This document shows positions 26,701 through 40,169 of a stretch of 64,000 bases of DNA, piece after piece (within the stretch, counting starts at the first letter, position 1; each line of letters starts with the position of its first letter). The notes below the pieces were generated by a model that did no database searches, was not told where the DNA came from, and worked only from the letters and a program-made list of their open reading frames with translations. The position numbers were made by a program, and so were the translations under genes. This stretch comes from Pegea sp. RAD2-039 (Eukaryota > Chordata > Thaliacea > Salpida > Salpidae): assembly GCA_034620365.1 (NCBI GenBank), contig JAQGEQ010000192.1, positions 3,715,001 through 3,779,000 of the forward strand, in the 5' to 3' direction.

Positions 26701-29700
26701 TTACAAGTTATGGAAAATAATTTTAACAGAATTTTTTTTTAATAAGAAACTAATAAGTTTTTTTAGCATGATAACCGTGAGAAACTCTTTTAAGCAAGTT
26801 AAATGCTAATTTAGAAACGCCAAAAATATCTCGAGAATATCTAAATAATACAATTAAAAAATTTACCTCTGTTAAAATCATCAAAAAATTATAAATTATT
26901 TTTGTTTGTCAATTTTTCGCAAAAAACTCACTCTAACTGGCGTAGTCGATGAAACAGGCTCGACCTTTTAACGTAAGTTGAAAGTGGGGCGACAAGCAGT
27001 TGATCTTCAGAATATAAAATGATTCCAACACGAGATTTATCTGATCCAATGATGAACCCATTAATATACGAAGTAAGAAATCCATCTCGAACCAATTCAA
27101 ACAACTCTTGACTCATACTACAAAAGAGAAATCATCTTTTAAGATGTCATACAAGAAATGTGAATAGTAATTTATGATAGAGTGTTATTGTAAATAAAAT
27201 TAACTAAAACCAAAGCCAAAACTTAAAAATCGAAATTATTGGCTAAATTTTCAAGAAAGTATGTTCACATGAATCTTATGCTTTTCTACTGTAATTATTT
27301 CTCTAACTTTGATCTACGAAAATGTTATTATTTGATTTTGAGTATCATTGAATTAACATATTTACGTATCTTAACTAAACTGCAAACACAGGAACTTAAT
27401 AACCGTAACGTTTTCGATAATGAACAAATTAAAAATATATTAAATGAAATACTAAGTTGAAATTTAGTTGATAATCCGTGCGTTTAAAAAAGATGTCTTG
27501 CATCATTTTATTATCAAATTGGCTGCAATACTTTCGCAGAGTAATTGAAACAATATCAGTACATTGTTGAAAGTTGAAACTGCAAACATAGATAATCTAA
27601 CAAAGCATGTAAAGTAAAATTTCTTATTTTCTACTTTAAATTTTGACTAATTTCATTATTACCGTAAAAACATTTATTATGTCCATATACTTTAACGGGG
27701 TGAACAAGTAGCGTTGAGTAATAAAAGCTTTTTTAAAAATCGTGAAATGTTTTTGATTCGTCTACATGAGACGTTTAACGGTTTTTTTCTTTTAATATAA
27801 GAAATTTGAAACCGCAACTGATTTTAAAAACTCAAAACAAGACAGTGAAAGCAAACAATTGTACTAAGAAGGTGCCACAAAATTTGTTTACTTGAAGACA
27901 ATCAGCACTATTTTGTAAAATTTACAGAAATTATGAAATAAAACTTTTTGTCAGATTTTTGAAAATATAGTTACAATAGTGAATACAAAACAATGCTGTT
28001 TAACAGAAACTCTATTTTTATTTGAGAAATCATTTTTATATCACTTCTAGATGCTGGTTTAGTTTCTTATGTAAAAGCTAGTGACTAATAAAAAGTTTTG
28101 AGGTTTGAAATATGATTTTATAGATGGTTAGGCATCTGTTGGTGTAATACTCTGTTGAAGTTGTGTATGTAGAGCTATTAAAAAGCAAATTAAAAATATT
28201 TTTTTTCGTCAAAAACTAATGAAAACACTAAAATGCTGGATCGGATATTACATTAATTGAATTTTATAGATGTGGTATTTTGCATTTCTTTTTGTATCAC
28301 TTACGTTGATAACGTAATTCTAAATAAACTTATTCTATTAAGCAACAGTCTATAAAGAATTAGTTGCAATGCAAAATCTTTTTTATAATTGATTAAATAT
28401 GGAAATGAGAAATTAATATAAAAACAAAGAGATATGTTGTTCATAATTACAAATTCATGCTTAAACCGTCCCTAGAGAAAAGATCATATTTTTATCGACT
28501 ACTGCTGATTATTTTCAATCAATAATTAAACTTGATAGCTTGTTTCATTAACACTTAATTAAAAATATTTTTCAGTTAGAGAGCATGGTAAAATAGCTTC
28601 AAGTTAGATAGCAGATAACCTAAAGTACTTTGTACTGTAGTTTAATAAATATGTAAAATATAAATTCAATAAATTCATTTTGTCAAAATTTGTCTATTAC
28701 AAAAAAAATGATCTCGATAAAAAGTAGAGCTAAAAAGTAGATCTATTTTAAATATTAATTCAGGATACTATTACTCACATTGATGTATCAATCAAAACAA
28801 CAGAATCAATTTTGATAAGACCACAAGCAGTATCAAATGACAGGCTAGCAGCAGAGGAAGAAGCTTGAAATCCAATTGCTTTCACGTTTAGCTCATATTT
28901 ACTTGTTTCTAAATCTTGCAGTAAAACCCTATTTGACTGCCCTGAAACATTTCATAACTTTAACAACCACCCTCAATCTAATGATCTTTACATGTTGATA
29001 AAAAAATGCTTAACGCTAAAAATAGTATGTGAGGTAATTAATAATAAATACTGTTTTGTTTCATTGTTAGATTTATTAAACTAACATTTTAATTAATCAA
29101 TTTTATGCTTACTTTTAAAGCTTTTAATAAAACAATTGCAAAGGCTCGTTGAGATTTTTTTCGTGCATAAACATAAAGATTGATGTAAAGGATAAAAGCA
29201 GCTCACCAATTTTAAAGTTCATTTTGACACTTGGTACTTCAGTTCCAATCCTTAAAGGTTTATATTCTACTGAGTAAGATCTGACAAGATCTGTGGGCCG
29301 TTTCCATCCAATCTCAACAGCAGAAGCATGAATAAATTTCAAATAAAAGCCATCTGGTGAATGAGGAGTAACCGAACACAACTCTGCAAGTAGTTGAAGA
29401 ATAAACAAGTCTTATTGTCATGAAATTCACTTAACGCTTTATCATGCTAGATCTTTTCATGTAATATTTGTATAAATTTTTGCAAGAGTAGACCTTCAAG
29501 TCGTCTTCTTATGACTTGAAAAATGTTTCTCCAACCATTACAAAGGTTTTGTGAGTCATCTGAAAAGACCACGCTTGAAGAACCTGTTGCTATAGAATGC
29601 ATTTCTTTCTGTTTAAATAAAGCCTGTTTACATATTTGCATTGAACTGAATATTAACTTACTATGATTTGTTTTCTTTTAAATTCAATAAAGATGTCATT

Positions 29701-32700
29701 TTAGTTAAAGTTTCGAAACATATTTCAAGAACACTTTTTCTTTATTTAAATCATAATTAATAATTTCAGCATTGTAAGTTTGAACTTAATTTGATTTATG
29801 TATTGAATTAAACTATGAAAATAAATTCATCAATCTATCAGAGAAACTTCAAGATTTATTAAACTTTAAAAACGTTAATGAAGTCATGGTTAGACATAAG
29901 TGTTTTTCTACTTAAAAAGATAAGGCAAATTTTCAAGTTAACGAACAAGGTTTAGTAAGGTCAACTGGTTTCGAAGTTTATTAAAGACTAATTTGCGAAA
30001 AAAGTGAGTTATTTTTACGAGGTAGTAAAGTTGTTAGATATAATCTATTTTTTGCTTTCATTATTGGTTCGATCTTTTACCATCTTCTTTCACAAACTTT
30101 TTTATTTTATTCTCGTGAACTTAGTTTGAGTTGTAAGCAAAAGAAATTTAGGCTGACAAATTTGAACGTGACTTGACATGATACTTGTAAACTTATAACA
30201 CTATATTAGGCTTCAGGGTCTTGACTATTTTTTATTATTTAAATAAAAACAAACTTTAAAATGTATAGTTTATCATTTCTTAAGTCAACTTGAATCTTCA
30301 ACAGTAAGAGGTTTTTAATTTTAAGCTTATATTTATCTGTTCGCCTTTTACTGTTTAATAGTACCATTAAAAAGAATTTAATAGTAAAATTTAATTTAAA
30401 ACTACAAAAATAAGTATACTTAAATATTTGTTTAAAAACTCTTTGACTTTTTTCAATCAACTTTTATACTTTAATTAGCTACCAGATAACTTGAGGTTAT
30501 TATAAAAACAATAAAAATGAACTTGAATGTTTTTGAAAAAGATTGATAAACTACAAATAATTTTTTTCAATCATAAAATTTACAACAACAAACTATTAAA
30601 GTGATTTGTCAATCATTAAAATCAAATTTAAAGTTCTTCAAATTTCAAGCAATATTTTAAATATAGTGAAGAAAGCTTAAATGATAGTTCACCTGTAGTG
30701 CTTTGCCATATCCAGCAGCCAGCGTGACTGTATATGGCTGAGTGCGTATATTTGCTGATTTTACATCATGTGATCTTGAGCCAAGGATAACTATGACAAC
30801 TTTTGGTACATTTTGTCTCGCACCATACAGACCATTAGGTTTAAGTATTGAAGTACTAGCAAAAGATAAGGCCTGACCAATTGTATTTTCCGTATCAGGG
30901 TTATGTTCAATTGCTTCAAAAGCTGTTGAAAGATATTTTATAAAAATAAAAATATATCCCTTAGTTTATATAAGCTACCATTATATTTATTAATAAACTG
31001 AATACTATCGAATACACAAATAGTTTCTTAAACTTGTTTTGAAAAGAATAAAAAGATAACAATTTTATTTGACAATCGTTTAACCTTAGCTTTATAAGAT
31101 GTTCAAATTTGTTTGATCTGGCAAATTATTCGAATAGTACAATTTGTAAAAAGGTCTGTATTGTATTTGTATAACTCTGTGTCACTCAAAAAGTGATTTT
31201 AAAACTTTTACGACGTTTTAAAACTTTTAATAAGTCACCCAATAACAATACTTATATTTTGTCATAAATATTTTTGTTTAGCTTTTGGAAAAACATTTAA
31301 ACCAACAGCTACTCTATTCTACTGAAAAGTTAACATTTATATATAGAATGAAGTTTTTAAATATTAACTGATACTTATAAAATAAAGTAGAAAAAAATTA
31401 CAAATTTTAAACTAATTAAGTTTTAGTGCTGCTTAGAAAATATTTGCATTAGCATTTATCACTGCAGAGGTACATTAAAAATGTTAATACTTAATTTCAT
31501 CAATTTTTCAAAACTTACCGCGATTATAGTTGTAGCGATTTGAATAATGTTGAAAGGAGAATTGGACACGGTTAGTTTCATCAGAATACAACACACAAAT
31601 CCTAACCTATAAGTTTGAATATTGCATATAAAAATTAAAACAAATAAATTACAGATAAAAGATTTTTTGGAAGAGTTGAATGTGTAGTAGAAGTGATGTA
31701 CAATTCAAAAAATCTTATAAATAAAATGTTGATTGTATTCAGCATAAATGATGATTAGTTTGAAAAGTTTTTATTTTTTGCTGTGGTGATGGGGTAAACT
31801 GGTTTCGTTTTTATGAATAACTTTGATTAATTTTATTTTTGAAAATAAACATAAACGATTAGATTGATTTAAACTTGTTTTTATTCATAACTTATGTTTT
31901 ATCTTAAAAATAACTTGAAAATAGAAACCTATAAATTTCATGTTTACAAAGAACTTTGAAAATCAAAAACACATAGAAATCACGTATTCTACAGGTGTAT
32001 AAAGCTTCACAAGTTTTACAGTGAAATATCGCCCGGGTGGTCTAACATATAAGTCAACATTTTATATAAACTAATAGTAGAAATAATTAGTTGAGTAAAA
32101 GAAAGTCTTATTGCATATTTTAAGAATAATAAATCATAATTTTGAAAAAGATAGCTCAACAAATATATTGAATATTTTGGCACGTTTATGCTATATAGCT
32201 AAAATTAGATTATAGGAATTACTGCTGTTTAGAACAACTATTTTTGTAAATATCATATCATCATATCTGTCAGTAAACTTTTCAGCCGGTAACTTTATGG
32301 GAACGCAAGAATTTAAAAATTGAAAATGATTGTTGGCGTACATCTTAAACCAAGCAAATATTTAATGTAATTATAAATCATATGTAAACACAAAATTGAA
32401 AAACTGATAAAGATATTTTGAATACTGCATTTTATTACATTCAGAATTAGTGTTTGAATGACTAAAGTTAACATTAAAGTATCATTAATATGTTATGTAT
32501 AAAGACTGAAGAAGATATTTGGGTGGTCTACATTGCACATGGATAGGCTTTTAGAGAATTGTTTTTCACCGACCTAGCATACAAGCAATGTAATAAAAGG
32601 AACAGATAGTATAAGCTGCGGGCTGCTAACAATACATAGGAAATGTTTTTTGAAAATTTTTAATTTCTTAAATAGTAGTGGTATAAATGATTGAACATAT

Positions 32701-34184
32701 TCAATGCTAGGATTACCTTTGAACGGTCATCAACATCTAAATAGTCCGTCAATTTTTTTAATAAGCATTTTGTTTGATTTAAGTTTGCATCAAATGGAGA
32801 TGATCTGTCAATGATGAACAAAACATCCAGAGGGAATCGAATAACAGCTGTATGAAAAAGTGATTAATTCTCGGAGAAGTAATAATTAAAATTACATCTA
32901 ATATTCCTATTTGATCTCAAATTGTATCTGACGTACGAAGTCAGACTTTTCAAATTTATTAATCAAATTGCTTCATAAATATTTCTGTTAACTTTAGATT
33001 GATAAAATCAGATCACAAAAAAAGAGAAAATAAAATAATCTGGTAAAATTTCAAACTTTAACCAATTCCAGACAATGGTTAAAGTTTTTATGTCAAAAAA
33101 GTTTTATAATAAACTTCAGATGTATTTACTTTGTTCATGGACACTGTTTAACACTTTTTAGAGATTTTTCTCCAAAAAGTTTATGCTAAAAAAGAGTATT
33201 TACAGTAAAAAGAGGATTTTTTGTTTGAGTGAGTCATGCAGTAAAAAAAGGTCAAATTAATCGTTAATAATGTTTGTATGAAAAGGCTGCGGAATAATCT
33301 AATATTAGTGTAAGGTTTTCACCCTAACTTTACTGCTTTTAAAATAAAAAAGTAAAGTACGGAAAATGAAACGAAGGTTTGCTTACTAGCACTAAATGTA
33401 TTTGATCGAATCGGTCCGCTCGCTATCGTTGGCGTTGTAGCTGCTATTTCTATAAAAGAAAACAAACGAAAATGTAAAAAAGATGCATTGTTATTTTTAG
33501 CAAAAATTACATCTAATTTATTCCTGTTACGTTCGCTTCATTATAAGCTGAATAAATCAATTGTTTTTAATAAAAAATAAATGAATAAAACTAATTAAAC
33601 TTTAATATTTATTAGATATTTGAGCAAATCATTAAGAAGAAACTTTTCATTTGTTTCTTATTTATTTACAACAGAGCTAATGGTAGTTTGACAAAACTTC
33701 AGCAGTAAACTTAGGTTTTAATTTGTTGATGCTGTTGCTTCTATAATTTTACAAAAATTGAATTTTAATTTTGACAAAAACTTTTAATTTTTCAACTACT
33801 CAAAAGAAATCTAAGAAATAGTTTTTAGTTTAAATTTAAACTAAAAACGATAATAGTTATGTTAACGTATTTGATGATTATATCAAAATTGTTTCATTTC
33901 TTCACAATGTGTACATTGAAAGTTTCTCCTGATCAAAATTTCATTCACAAAATAACGGCAGTTAAGAGTTTTTCAATTGTTATTTTTTTATTTTAGCTAG
34001 AAAAAACTGTTGTTTTACTTGACATAAAGATGCCTTGGTTCAACTTTACCGATGAATTAGGTTGTTTGGTGCTTTCAAGACTATTCCTGATCAAAATACT
34101 ATCGCAGCTGATCAATGGTAAAAACATTGAATAGATCAGCACCATTAACACAGTCTTCCTTGTGAAGCATTTAGCTGAAAACAT
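20786..34184 (-). CDS. Gene D: large secreted protein with 3 vWA and 5 FN3 domains, complete
   Basis: Twenty-two exons: 34184-34019, 33449-33387, 32847-32717, 31606-31519, 30922-30693, 29608-29494, 29383-29207, 28941-28779, 27117-26932, 25991-25856, 25202-25004, 24890-24731, 24662-24556, 24024-23875, 23806-23636, 23361-23102, 22949-22759, 22513-22360, 22211-22033, 21721-21554, 21210-21106 and 21038-20786. The total is 3552 nt, giving 1183 residues, with all phases consistent. The start at 34184 opens a signal peptide (KTVLMVLIYSMFLPLISC). Order: vWA-1 about 83-264 (LDVLFIIDRSS, VVIVILGSRSHD); FN3-1 265-372; vWA-2 373-551 (VVLIDTS, NTGKALRFAYDEG, LVVITAGNSHD); FN3-2 552-640; FN3-3 641-747; FN3-4 748-855; vWA-3 856-1064 (AYLDIGLLVEIS, VLIFVNTN); FN3-5 1065-1155; and a Pro/Gly-rich tail (PYPGAFPGGFPGRP) ending in a short hydrophobic stretch. 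No transmembrane helix, collagen repeat or protease domain is visible before the tail. MIDAS residues are lost in all three vWA domains. The layout resembles vWA-FN3 chains of matrix proteins; function is inferred. The acceptor of exon 15 (23806 or 23797) and the 3' end are the least certain points. Confidence 0.88.
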
Positions 34185-37100
34185 TTCTAAGACTGATTGA
34201 ACTTATTTGCAAGCAAATGCTCGTTTTAAAAGTGAAAGGTTTATACGACAACAATTATATTGTAATTTTGCTTTCACCTAATCATCAAAGCAATTATAGC
34301 TGGTGAAAGAAATCTGAAATTAAAATAAAAGAATGCTGTCAAACTATGTTATAAAAAACTAATTTAAAAGAAACTCTTTTTTTACAAAACGTTAAAACTT
34401 TTTACTTTCACTACATTTTCACTACTATCTGCAAACAAGAGTTTACTTCCACTTTTCTTGACAAAAATAATAGTTAGTGTAACTGCCTGTGACTACACAC
34501 TTTGGTATGCACTGCTGTTCAATATCATGACTTGTTGTTAAAAGGGGCAGCTTGTTAACTCTTACTTATCGCACCTAACGCAAGTCTATTTTATCTGCCT
34601 CAGACGCTGAGCTTTCCTTTTATTTACTAGATAGTGAACCACTTGAGTATAAATGCTGACTGCCTCGTAGTGATCTGTACACTTTTAGCACGGTTGAAAA
34701 CAACTGCTAGTTACTGTAAGTTGCTCCGTCTTGAAGCATAGCTTGCTTTCAGTTTTTCTTGCGTCTTCAAGTGTGTACAAGTCAAATTAATTTGTCGAGA
34801 TTATGTTATGTTGACGCAATTACCCCTTAGCTTTAAATTATTTGGTAGTAACTAATTTCTTCAGTAAGAAGAAAGGTTTTGTGACAATAGTTTAAAAAAG
34901 TTTAAAAAACTACGCTTTAGAAAATCACTTGAAGAATCGACAGCAAGTCGTTTGTTTATTTTCATTTTAAAAATTTTTTTAAAAAAATAAATAAAATCTT
35001 TAATTTAAAACTTTTTTTTAAAGAACCTTTGGTCAACCTGAATTTGAAATAATAAGATTTTATAGATAGTAGGTTTCAATCACATATATATATAAATTCA
35101 GTTGCTTATAAATGATTTACAACTAGATTTACTTTTTTTCCTGTTTATTTGCTTTTTCAAATCAAAAAACTATTTATGAATATATTTATTTTTTCAAATA
35201 AGTATTAAAACCATTGATATATTAAAAGTAATAAAATCAGAAGTAAATGTAAATAAATAATGAGGTTTATACTAAGTCAATTATCAACTTGTCTTTCATT
35301 TCATTTTCGTATCTGGTTACCTATTGATCATTTTTCTATATTCTAACATTTTGATGACCTCTGATATAATCAAACGATTAATTACAAAAGATAATACATT
35401 AGTATCATCAGCAAAGGTTTAAACTTTCACAAACACCAGTAGTAAATGCTGAACAATTTAATCACTATATTACAAAATAATTAGTATAAAACTAAAGATT
35501 TAAAAAGTCTAATTTAAAAGTCAGTTTTAGCTTAAACAATTATCACAAATATTTATAGTAAACTGAAAGTTAGCTTAAAACTGTTATAAGCACGCATTAA
35601 TTAATGTATGATTTTTTTTATTTATGATACAGATTTTCTTGCAAATATTTAATAAAAGCTACTGCAGTATCCTACTTTATTCTATGTTTAGAGAGATAAA
35701 CTAGTTAGGTTTTTCAGCTTTGATCAGAAGTAAGAATTTCTAACTAAGTTGAAGAAATGATATACAAGAGGTGTTGAGAAAACCTTTGTGTTTATATAGT
35801 TAATAAGACATGCCATTTCTATACTGGACCAAATTCTTTGTAACTATCATAAATAAATAATCATTCAACCTTTTGTATGATATGAAATAATATGGGTGTG
35901 TATTTAGTTAGAAGTTAGTTTTATCCTAACTACTTACCAGAAACTCTAAGAAAAAGTCTGATAAATCATACCAGCAAAATACTTTGTATCACTATTTAAT
36001 TACTGAATAATACACAAACAAAAAGTTTAAGACTCGTATAAATAGGACAAATAGCTTGGTTTAAATACCAAGAAATTAATCATTATTAGAATTGACCAAG
36101 AAAGTAGAATAGTTTGCATACAAAGGTATCAGGTCAAATACAATTCTTTATTTAACTTGATTTGTAATATTTACTTACTTTAAAAAACCATTTTCCCAAC
36201 ATAAAGCATTCTAAAAAGACTAACTGTGCAAGTAAAGGTGTGGTGATGTACGAAAACTTTGCCAAAAAACCATTTTTGTAAATCGATTTTTACGGTGCAA
36301 TTGATGAAAATTATAAACGACAAGTTTAAATGTAAGACAACTAAATCAGGATTATAGTCATTTTAAAAGTTATGATGTAAACAGCCAGTAGTTTTACATA
36401 AAATGTAACATGCTAAAATGGAATTATTAACTACTTTAAATTAGAAGGAAAACTTATAGAAATGACTGTTAGAAATACAAGTTAACTTTTGTTTTTAGAT
36501 TGAAGACTCGAAAGTGTTTTAAGGCTCTTATAGACTCTAAATACTTGAAATTTATGGGTATATAGCTTTAAAAAGGTATTTTTCTCTCATGTCGTTTTTA
36601 TGGCTGGAAATTTAGCAGTTAACAAGTGAACAGATTTTTGTTAGCTTCTTTTATTTTCAAACTTTTCAATCTTACAAGCGCTGAAATAAGTATTTATACC
36701 ACCAAAGTTGTCTGTAAACATTTAAATGAACTGTATAATAATAGTTTATACATTTAGTTTTTAAATACTTTTTAGATTATAAATGAAACACTAATTGATA
36801 ATAATTAGTTTAGTCTTATATTCACGATGCTAGCTCGTGAATACAAAGACAAGCTATATCGCAGAATTTCAATATTTATTCTTCTATCTAAAGTTGCATA
36901 TTCAAAGTTTAAACCGTTTAATAGAAAAAATTGTTGGTTGATTGTTAAAATATCAAAGTGTTAGATGAAAATTAAGTATAATATCTTTGATAAAAAAATA
37001 AATTTAGCTCAGCCTTATCTTACTTCCTGATCTATAAATCTAGTTCATACATAGCTTAATGAATTAAAAGTATATATATCATATATAAAGAAAATCGAGA

Positions 37101-38468
37101 AAGTTTTTGAACAAACTGAACCAAGCAAAATGTTCTTTTGTTTATAAAAAGTGTTAATTAGAGTATATATCTCAATAGCAACTAAAAGTTTATCTTGATA
37201 ATTAGAGTGGATATACTTACAGATACATTTATAGATAGACTTTGCTACAACTCAAATAGATGATTTTTTTTAGATTTGTGTCTTCATATCTTAGCAAAAA
37301 TCTTTTCTGTCATCTGGCGATTCAAAATTATTTATCTTTTTTACTACCTTATTTATAAGTGTAATAAGAATAGTTTAGTTTTAACCTAATGTTATTTTAA
37401 TCACAACCTTACAAAAATAGCATGTATATAACCTATCAACCAAAATATTAAATACTAATCTTAGTGAGGAACCAATAGTATTCCACTAAGAATAACCAGA
37501 CATCTGGTAAATTATTCCAATAAATTATAAGACTTTATGAGTCTAAATCATTTGAAGCTAATTTCTTTTCCACAATTTTTATTTAATTTTTTCTCTTGGT
37601 TTGAAAAATCATTCATGATTGAAAAATTTATGGTTAGATAAAATCTGTAGATGCAGTTGCAAGTCATAAGCCAAATCAATTTAAAAAGCACAAAGTTCTG
37701 TTTTGAAGTATTATATCTTACGCAGATTTAGAGAATCAATAGAATTTAATTTTGAATGATCTTTCGTTCTTTTAAAATTTATATTTCTTATATTGTTATT
37801 TAACATAATATGGATAAGCTTATGTGTTGAGATTTATGAATAAAAAGTTTCGTTTAATTCTTTCTGAAGATTAGATATATTAAATAATCACAAAAAGCTT
37901 ACATCTACAAAAATTCTTTTTAAGCAAAAAGAATTGCAAAATGAAAACTACAAATTCGATGCAATCCATATTACTGATATTTTTCATAAACTTAATTTGA
38001 TAAAGCTCAGCAAAACATATAACAAAAGCTTGCTGTCATATATTATTGAAATTTTGCGTGACAGAAGACTTAAAAGTAATAAAGTTTTTTTTTAATCTTG
38101 CTGAACCATTAATAAATATTAACTTAAGCCATAAAATCTTAAAAAATCAAATATTCTGACGAACAAAAGTAAGATGTTTTAAAAGAGATTAGTAAGCTAA
38201 AAATACTTCAATAATTTATCAATTGTAATTCTTGTGTCAATTTTTCGATTCAAAGAAAATTGTTTTCATAAATTTTAGGATAATTGTAAAACTTGGTATT
38301 TTATTGTATAAGCCTCCACTTTGATATAATTCTACTTTCTAAACTTTCTTTTTGATTTTTGAAATCTTTTTGTATAAAAATAAATAATAATTGTATAATG
38401 ATAAAAAGTGGACATCTATAAATAGAGTTTAAACTTTAAGCTAGAAATGAATGAACAATTTTCGTTAC
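34185..38468. other. Intergenic, A+T-rich; possible gene D promoter patch
   Basis: No exon was recognised. A patch of clearly lower A+T at about 34490-34780, 300-600 bp upstream of the gene D start, is a candidate promoter or 5' UTR region, by analogy with similar patches upstream of gene A and of the 9-10 kb module; no defined motif supports it. The rest is plain A+T-rich sequence. If the FN3 module at 38469-38886 joins gene D exon 2, this would lie inside a 5-kb intron. Confidence 0.4.
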
Positions 38469-38886
38469 TTAATTCAGAGGATTGTGATTGATATCTACTT
38501 CTCATTCGTCCTTCTTTTGATCTCACTTTAATCACATATGAAGTAATAGGTTCAAGCCCAGTAAAATGTTTTTGATATCTTCTTCTGGTATAAAGGTCTT
38601 CAAAGGTTTTTATTCTTCTTAAGTACTTTACTTTTATTTATTTTATCATTCCTTATCATAGAAATTTAGATTTATTGATTTTAACTTTGAGCTATTGTAA
38701 ATAAGGAGCATCATACTTTTTGCTTCAATATTTTTTGAACATTAAATAAACATTTCTAAATATTTTGTAGCAAAACAGATAATAAGATTTTTTATAAAAG
38801 GACTTAACATCTTACAATGTATTCTTCAAGACGGCTGATCTAACCAAACGTATCTCAAACGATCTTATTAATGGGACCTCACACAT
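38469..38886 (-). CDS. Second orphan FN3 module, two exons, 5' part not found
   Basis: Two linked exons at about 38886-38816 and 38584-38469 encode most of one FN3 domain: EVPLIRSFEIRLVRS (C and C' strands), then HFTGLEPITSYVIKVRSKEG (E-F strands). The phase 2 junction (ACA TT|A) is exact, and donor ATT|GTAAGA and acceptor ACCAG are good. The downstream exon ends in phase 1 (TTA A|GTAACG), matching gene D exon 2 (33449), which needs one base to complete its first codon. This mirrors the 9127-10280 module relative to gene A, including the phase 2 entry of the last FN3 exon. I did not find a signal-peptide exon. In the reading frame a stop lies just before 38886, so either the exon starts there or the module has lost its 5' part. 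It is an alternative 5' end of gene D, a truncated gene, or a decaying copy. Confidence 0.5.
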
Positions 38887-40055
38887 CTAAGTCACTAAAA
38901 TACCTCCGTTCAGAAGAGATTGAATGATTCGTAGGAAGAATGGAGAACCAATTGATAAAATATATTTCAAACAATTTGTTTTTTTTTAAATACAAGACCG
39001 TTTTGTTTATTTTTTGAAAATAAGTTACTATGAAAAGTTAGATAAATCGGGTTTATCTTATTTAAATTGAGAAGAATCGAACTTTGATTTATTTGGGCAA
39101 TAGTGTGTTAGCCGACTTGACAAACTTGTAAGCAACATCAGCTAGCTGCTAAATAAACCTAAATTGTTACGTTTATTAGCTACATTGCTTTTATTAAAAG
39201 TTATTTTTTTACTAGTTGTTGAAAAAACAAGTAGGAAGAAGAAATAAATAAAAAAGCGTTTGCTTGGTTCACATTTTGTGCAAGTTGTATAAACTGATAA
39301 ACTATAAAAATATCACGCTCTTTATATATACAAAAATGTTTGATGAAATTCTTTGCATAAATGATTATAATAAAATTGCCTGAAAATATAATTTATTTTG
39401 AGTTTATAAATGTTTAACTAATTGGCTTTACATCAAAATGATTTTTTTTATTAAAATAATCTTATCTTTTTAAAAACTATGTATTTTCTTTCATTTATTC
39501 AAAAATATCTTCTAATTGTACCTAAAAGTAAAAATAAGAAGCCGCTAAAAAACTGTAATTCAAAATACGGTTCTCCAAGAAATAAGTTAGCTGTAATTAA
39601 AGATTATACGTTCTTGAGCATTTCTATAAGCATCTACAATACATTTTTACAATTTTTATATAGACTTTGAGTTTTTGCATTCAGAAATATGATTATTTAT
39701 GGAATCCTTGTAAATTGAATATTTTAACCTTCACATTTTATACAGATTTATTTCTTATAATATAGCGACTTAACTTTTTACATTTGTCGCTATTTAAATT
39801 GATAAAAGTCATTATCTATAAAAATGTAAAAGTTTTTTTTTATCACGAATCTGTTGCTTAAAAATTATCCTTTATAGATCCTAAACTAGGATGTAGGCCA
39901 GATACTGAATTTACATATTAATTAATTAAAAGCACCAATTTTGGAGAGGCGTGAATACTTTGGTTTCTAGAGTTCTGTGCTATAAATAAATAAACGCAAG
40001 TTATGCTTGTAAAATAATTTAGTATTTTTAAGAAGGGATTTTTAAAGTTTAAACT

Positions 40056-40169
40056 CTATTCAACTTGCTTGTTCAATATTTTGTCTACTGGAAACCCGCC
40101 TTGCTTCTCTAACATTGAAAATTGAAGCTCTGAACAAGTTGCCAAACGGAAAAGTCTTTTTTCAAACAG
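40056..40169 (-). other. Exon-like open segment, unrecognised
   Basis: A 38-codon open frame on the minus strand starts right after an AATAG acceptor and ends in a stop at 40056. It has protein-like composition (for example RLATCSELQFSMLEKQGGFP). No family is recognised. It contains 19 bases (40083-40101) matching, with one indel, the end of gene D (20842-20861), in the same orientation. It could be a terminal exon of an unknown gene, or a relic of a vWA/FN3 last exon. Its 5' partner was not found. Confidence 0.25.

Noticed and set aside
31980-32070. Minus-strand open stretch (RPPGRYFTVKLVKLYTP) inside a gene D intron
   Set aside because: It looks faintly protein-like and could be a cassette exon, but exons 3 and 4 of gene D join perfectly without it and no convincing donor follows in frame.
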